Source of the DNA: CAYWPG01 sp964460035
GTDB taxonomy: Bacteria; Pseudomonadota; Gammaproteobacteria; Nitrococcales; AK92
Direction of reading: 5' to 3'
Length of the DNA: 64,000 nt
Assembly (NCBI GenBank): GCA_964460035.1
Contig: CAYWPG010000016.1
Coordinates: 8,465-72,464 of the forward strand
Part shown: one piece after another, positions 60,082 to 64,000 of the stretch
How positions within the stretch are numbered: the first letter of the stretch is position 1
Layout of the letters: each line of letters begins with the position of its first letter
Made by a program: the position numbers and the translations under genes
Notes under the pieces: model-generated
Told to the model about the DNA's origin: nothing
Databases searched by the model: none
What the model saw: only the letters and a program-made list of their open reading frames with translations

Positions 60082-60978
60082 TCAGTTGTTGCGGGCGACA
60101 ATATAGTCGGCCAGCATACGCAGTGTGTCTGCGCGCGCGTCCAGTGCCGCCAGGCTCCGCTTGGCCTCGACGACTAGATCGCCCGCGCGGCGCTTCGCTT
60201 CGGCCAGGCCCAGCAGTCCGGGATAGGTCGGCTTCTGGCGCAACGCGTCGGCACCGCTTTGCTTGCCGAGCACGGCCGTGTCGCCTTCGACGTCGAGAAT
60301 GTCGTCCTGGATCTGGAACGCAAGCCCGATGCACTTGGCGTAGTGGTCCAGCCGTTCGCGTACCGCCTCGTCCGCGCCGGCGGCTAGTGCGCCAAGCACC
60401 ACGCTCGCGCGGATCAGGGCGCCGGTCTTGTGAATATGCATGTCTTCGAGTTGAGCCAAGTCCAGGGTCTTGCCCACCGATTCCAGGTCGATGGCCTGCC
60501 CGCCCACCATGCCGCGTGAACCCGCGGCCAGCGCCAGTGTCTGAACCATCGCGAGCCGCCGCGAAGCGTCCACATCGCTGCCGGGGTCATGGGCCAAAGT
60601 GTGGAACGCCAGTGCCTGCAGCGCATCGCCGACCAGGATGGCGGTCGCCTCGTCGTAGGCTTTGTGGCAGGTGGGCAGCCCGCGCCGCAGCTCATCGTCG
60701 TCCATCGCCGGGAGGTCGTCGTGAACCAGCGAATAGGCATGAATGAGTTCCACTGCCGCGGCCGGGCCGTCCAGGTTTTCCAGCCTGCAGCCCAGCGCGG
60801 CGCCTGCCGCGTACACCAGTACGGGGCGAATGCGTTTGCCGCCCCCTAAGGTCACGTAGCGCATGGCTTCGTGCAGGCGAGCCGGATGCGTGCCGTTCCG
60901 GGGCAGGCGCTCGTCCAGCACCCGCTCGATGCGGGCGCGGTACTCGGAAGTGATCGCCAGGAAATCGTTATTGGTCAT
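60082..60978 (-). CDS. ispA: (2E,6E)-farnesyl diphosphate synthase
   Basis: Condenses isopentenyl and dimethylallyl/geranyl diphosphate to farnesyl diphosphate for quinones and undecaprenyl carriers. The 298-residue protein has both aspartate-rich motifs, HDDLPAMDDDELRRG and QIQDDILDVEGD, plus GGGKRIRPVL and KTGALIRAS. The start at 60978 (MTNNDFLAI) overlaps the xseB end by 11 bases; an ATG at 61008 is less likely. The xseB-ispA order is standard in proteobacteria. Confidence 0.95.
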   Translation of the reverse strand: MTNNDFLAITSEYRARIERVLDERLPRNGTHPARLHEAMRYVTLGGGKRIRPVLVYAAGAALGCRLENLDGPAAAVELIHAYSLVHDDLPAMDDDELRRGLPTCHKAYDEATAILVGDALQALAFHTLAHDPGSDVDASRRLAMVQTLALAAGSRGMVGGQAIDLESVGKTLDLAQLEDMHIHKTGALIRASVVLGALAAGADEAVRERLDHYAKCIGLAFQIQDDILDVEGDTAVLGKQSGADALRQKPTYPGLLGLAEAKRRAGDLVVEAKRSLAALDARADTLRMLADYIVARNN

Positions 60979-61207
60979 CGCCGAACGGGGCAGAGCCGAG
61001 CTCGCCATTCTTGTTGATGAGGATCTCCACTTTTTGCTCGGCAGTCTGCAGAGCCCGCTGGCAGGCTCGGGTAAGTTCTATGCCGCGCTCGAAGGCTTTC
61101 AGAGAGTCCTCCAGGCTGAGCTCGCCCTGTTCCATGCGTGCGACCAGGCTCTCCAGTTCCTGTAGGGACGCTTCGAAGTTGAAACCCGATTCGGGATTAT
61201 CGCTCAT
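60968..61207 (-). CDS. xseB: exodeoxyribonuclease VII small subunit
   Basis: Small subunit of the single-strand-specific exonuclease VII. The 79-residue acidic helical protein has the full family core FEASLQELESLVARMEQGELSLEDSLKAFERG (given in part) followed by LTRACQRALQTAEQKVEIL. It is the first gene of the xseB-ispA pair, divergent from parE. The large subunit gene (xseA) is not in the window. Confidence 0.95.
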   Translation of the reverse strand: MSDNPESGFNFEASLQELESLVARMEQGELSLEDSLKAFERGIELTRACQRALQTAEQKVEILINKNGELGSAPFGDDQ

Positions 61208-61440
61208 GGTTGCAACCGTGCTCCGCAGGGGCGCTCACCTTACCGCAGCGCTGCGGCGGCGGTCAATTTGCTCGGCGGGCTTGGGCTCGCGCCGTCCGGC
61301 TGTGCGCGTTACACTGCAGCCGGCCGACCGCCCTGCGACGCTGTCCGCGGTGCCGGAATGCTTGTCCTGGCCTGCGCTTAGCGCAGTCGCAGCGGCTGGC
61401 AGCTACTCTTGCCTCATTATCGAGATTCGGAACGAGCCGC

Positions 61441-63333
61441 ATGAATACGCGTTATGACGCCGCCGCCATCGAGGTGCTGACCGGGCTGGATCCGGTACGC
61501 AAGCGCCCCGGCATGTACACGGACACCACCCGCCCCAACCATCTGGCGCAGGAGGTGATCGACAACAGCGTCGACGAGGCGCTGGCCGGCTACGCGAAGA
61601 GCGTCGATGTAGTGCTCTATCGCGACGGCTCGCTCGAGGTCACCGACGATGGCCGCGGCATGCCCATTGACATTCACCCGGAGGAAGGCGTGCCCGGCGT
61701 GGAAGTCATCCTCAGCCGCTTGCACGCCGGCGGTAAGTTTTCAAGCAAGAACTATCAGTTCTCGGGCGGCTTGCATGGCGTCGGCGTTTCCGTGGTGAAC
61801 GCGCTCTCCAAACGGCTGGAGGTCCGGGTCAGGCGCGGCGGCGGCGAGTATCGCATGGTATTCGCCAACGGCGAGAAGGTCTCCGATCTGGAGCAGATCG
61901 GTACCGTGCCCAAGCGCGTGAGCGGAACTACGCTGCGGTTCTGGCCCGATGCCAGCTACTTCGACTCGGCGCGCTTCTCGGTGCCGCGCCTCAAACACGT
62001 GCTGCGCGCCAAGGCGGTGCTGTGCCCGGGGCTGCGGGTGCGCTTCTTCGAGGAGGCCACCGAAGAAGAAACCGTCTGGTTCTATGAGGACGGGCTGCGC
62101 GACTATCTGGTCAGCGCGCTTGCCGACTTCGAGCGCCTGCCCGAGGAGCCCTTCGTCGGACGCATGAGTTCCGAGCACGAGGCCGCCGAGTGGGCGGTGA
62201 CCTGGTTGCCCGAGGGCGGCGAGCCGGTGGGCGAGAGCTACGTGAACCTGATTCCTACGGCGCAGGGTGGCACCCACGTCAATGGCCTGCGTACCGGGCT
62301 GACCGACGCCATTCGCGAGTTCTGCGAGTTCCGCAACCTGTTGCCGCGGGGAGTGAAGCTCACCCCCGACGATGTCTGGGAACACATCAGCTACGTGCTC
62401 TCGGTCAAACTCAAGGACCCGCAGTTCTCCGGCCAGACCAAGGAGCGCCTGTCCTCGCGCGAGTGCGCCACGTTCGTCTCCGGCGTGGTCAAGGATGCGT
62501 TCAGTCTGTGGCTGAACCAGCATGTCGAGCCGGCCGAACAAATCGTCGCGCTGGTCATTCAGAGCGCCCAGCGGCGCATGCGCACCAGCAAGAAGGTTGC
62601 CCGTAAAAGGGTAACCGCCGGGCCGGCGCTGCCTGGCAAGCTGGCCGACTGCACCAGTCAGGATCCCAGCCGCTCGGAGCTGTTTCTGGTCGAGGGCGAC
62701 TCGGCCGGCGGCAGCGCCAAGCAGGCGCGGGCGCGCGAATTCCAGGCAGTGATGCCGCTGCGCGGCAAGATCCTCAACACGTGGGAGGTGGACTCCAGCG
62801 AAGTCATGGCCTCGCAGGAGGTGCATGACATCGCCGTGGCGCTGGGCATAGAGCCGGGCTCGGACGATCTGTCGGGGCTGCGCTACGGCAAGGTTTGCAT
62901 TCTTGCCGATGCCGACCCGGACGGCGCCCACATCGCTACCTTGTTGTGCGCGCTGTTCTTGCGGCATTTCCCCGCGCTGGTGCGTGCCGGACACGTGTTC
63001 GTCGCCATGCCGCCGCTGTATAGGATCGACGTAGGCAAGCATACGTTCTATGCGCTGGACGATTCCGAGCGCCAGGGCGTGCTCGACCGCATCGCCGCCG
63101 AGAAGATCAAAGGCAAGGTCAGCATCACCCGCTTCAAGGGCTTGGGCGAGATGAACCCGCTGCAGCTGCGAGAAACGACCATGGATCCCGATACCCGCCG
63201 GCTGGTCCAGCTTACCGTGGAGCCGGATGACGATACTTATCGCATCCTGGACATGCTGCTTGCCAAGAAAGCCAGCAGCGAGCGCAAGAGCTGGCTGGAG
63301 AGCAAGGGCGACCTAGCCGAGGTGCTGCCGTAA
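61441..63333 (+). CDS. parE: DNA topoisomerase IV subunit B
   Basis: ATPase subunit of topoisomerase IV, which unlinks daughter chromosomes. The 630-residue protein equals E. coli ParE in length. The GHKL ATP site has IDNSVDEALAGY, VTDDGRGMPIDIH and SGGLHGVGVSVVNALS; the TOPRIM metal site has LFLVEGDSAGGSAKQAR and CILADADPDGAHI. ATG 61441 is the family start; the frame is open from 61210. It is followed after 82 bases by parC. Confidence 0.96.
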   Translation: MNTRYDAAAIEVLTGLDPVRKRPGMYTDTTRPNHLAQEVIDNSVDEALAGYAKSVDVVLYRDGSLEVTDDGRGMPIDIHPEEGVPGVEVILSRLHAGGKFSSKNYQFSGGLHGVGVSVVNALSKRLEVRVRRGGGEYRMVFANGEKVSDLEQIGTVPKRVSGTTLRFWPDASYFDSARFSVPRLKHVLRAKAVLCPGLRVRFFEEATEEETVWFYEDGLRDYLVSALADFERLPEEPFVGRMSSEHEAAEWAVTWLPEGGEPVGESYVNLIPTAQGGTHVNGLRTGLTDAIREFCEFRNLLPRGVKLTPDDVWEHISYVLSVKLKDPQFSGQTKERLSSRECATFVSGVVKDAFSLWLNQHVEPAEQIVALVIQSAQRRMRTSKKVARKRVTAGPALPGKLADCTSQDPSRSELFLVEGDSAGGSAKQARAREFQAVMPLRGKILNTWEVDSSEVMASQEVHDIAVALGIEPGSDDLSGLRYGKVCILADADPDGAHIATLLCALFLRHFPALVRAGHVFVAMPPLYRIDVGKHTFYALDDSERQGVLDRIAAEKIKGKVSITRFKGLGEMNPLQLRETTMDPDTRRLVQLTVEPDDDTYRILDMLLAKKASSERKSWLESKGDLAEVLP

Positions 63334-63415
63334 ACCAGGCGAGTCACAGCCTGGTTCCGGGCGAGGGTTGACGGCGGCGGGTGCATGCCGCCCCAGAGGG
63401 TAGAACAGAGGCGAT

Positions 63416-64000
63416 ATGAGCGAATACCAAGGCTTGCGCGAGGCCGAGTACGAAACCCGGCCGCTGAAGGAGTTTACCGAGAAGGCGTATCTGGATTATT
63501 CCATGTACGTCATCCTGGATCGCGCCCTGCCGCATGTAGGCGATGGGCTGAAGCCGGTGCAGCGGCGCATCGTTTATGCGATGTCCGAGCTGGGCTTGAC
63601 CAACCTGGCCAAGTACAAGAAGTCCGCCCGTACCGTCGGCGACGTGCTGGGCAAGTATCATCCGCATGGCGATGCTGCCTGCTATGAGGCTATGGTACTG
63701 ATGGCCCAGCCGTTCTCGTACCGCTACCCGCTGGTCGACGGGCAGGGCAACTGGGGCAGTCCGGACGATCCGAAATCGTTCGCGGCGATGCGGTATACCG
63801 AGTCCCGCTTGGCGCCGTACGCGCAGCTGCTGCTCTCGGAACTAGGGCAAGGGACGGTGGATTGGGTGCCGAACTTCGACGGTACCCTGGAAGAACCGGC
63901 ACTGTTGCCCGCTCGCGTGCCCAACGTGCTGCTCAACGGTGGCACCGGCATTGCCGTCGGCATGGCCACCGACATCCCGCCGCACAACCTGCGCGAGGTG
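63416..64000 (+). CDS. parC: DNA topoisomerase IV subunit A (cut by window end)
   Basis: DNA-cutting subunit of topoisomerase IV; only the first 195 codons are in the window. It starts MSEYQGLREAEYETRPL and carries the breakage-reunion core: DRALPHVGDGLKPVQRRI, GKYHPHGDAACYEAMV, LVDGQGNWGSPDDP and the catalytic tyrosine in FAAMRYTESRL. The position equal to E. coli Ser80, a key quinolone contact, is Ala87, while the acidic residue (Glu91) is kept. The frame is open to the last base. Confidence 0.96.
   Translation, partial: MSEYQGLREAEYETRPLKEFTEKAYLDYSMYVILDRALPHVGDGLKPVQRRIVYAMSELGLTNLAKYKKSARTVGDVLGKYHPHGDAACYEAMVLMAQPFSYRYPLVDGQGNWGSPDDPKSFAAMRYTESRLAPYAQLLLSELGQGTVDWVPNFDGTLEEPALLPARVPNVLLNGGTGIAVGMATDIPPHNLREV

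Overview
The window is compact, high-GC DNA from a gammaproteobacterium. Supporting signs are the queA-tgt-yajC-secD-secF block, xseB-ispA divergent from parE-parC, RlmJ, malate synthase G, FolE2 and an RND pump of proteobacterial type. The mix (TRAP transporter, FolE2, RimK-type ligases, an Agl/Glt-like envelope locus) would fit a free-living, perhaps halophilic, Chromatiales/Ectothiorhodospiraceae-like or related lineage. That placement is inference; no rRNA or species marker is present. I found no insertion sequence, prophage or CRISPR array.

Left part (1-15 kb): tRNA-Ala(CGC), glgC, a three-gene TRAP uptake operon on the minus strand, tRNA-Leu(CAA), then queA-tgt-yajC-secD-secF. After that come small stress/envelope genes (PLDc_N-like, CsbD), an SDR oxidoreductase with a changed active-site lysine, and an RRM RNA-binding protein behind an AT-rich leader.

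Middle (15-31.5 kb): an amidoligase/peptidase neighbourhood. It holds a GNAT-C39 peptidase fusion, a RimK-like ATP-grasp protein, a secreted retropepsin-like protein, a membrane inactive transglutaminase and a second ATP-grasp ligase. A MoxR ATPase and its VWA partner, a patatin-like lipase, a GcvA-like LysR regulator with a probable divergent small RNA, a DUF4174-like protein, malate synthase G, rlmJ and a truncated haemoglobin follow.

The most striking region (31.6-44.8 kb) is a run of twelve minus-strand genes, mostly overlapping by 4 bases. They encode an HzsA-like haem lipoprotein, two outer-membrane beta-barrel proteins, a coiled-coil protein, three TPR proteins (two of them lipoproteins), a small secreted protein, one TolQ/ExbB, two ExbD-like proteins (one lacking the proton-carrying Asp) and an AgmX/TonB-like protein. 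Together they look like a trans-envelope, proton-driven machine related to the Agl-Glt gliding/Nfs complexes, here with an added cytochrome-like lipoprotein. Its job in this organism is unknown.

Right part (45-64 kb): an ankyrin membrane protein, hemerythrin, cardiolipin synthase, an operon of two ferritin-like proteins and an alpha/beta hydrolase, and a TetR-MFP-RND-TolC efflux operon with a clear operator palindrome. DUF1328, folE2, ispA, xseB, parE and the start of parC complete the window. A 58-residue DUF1328 gene, absent from the supplied gene candidates, was found by reading the minus strand.
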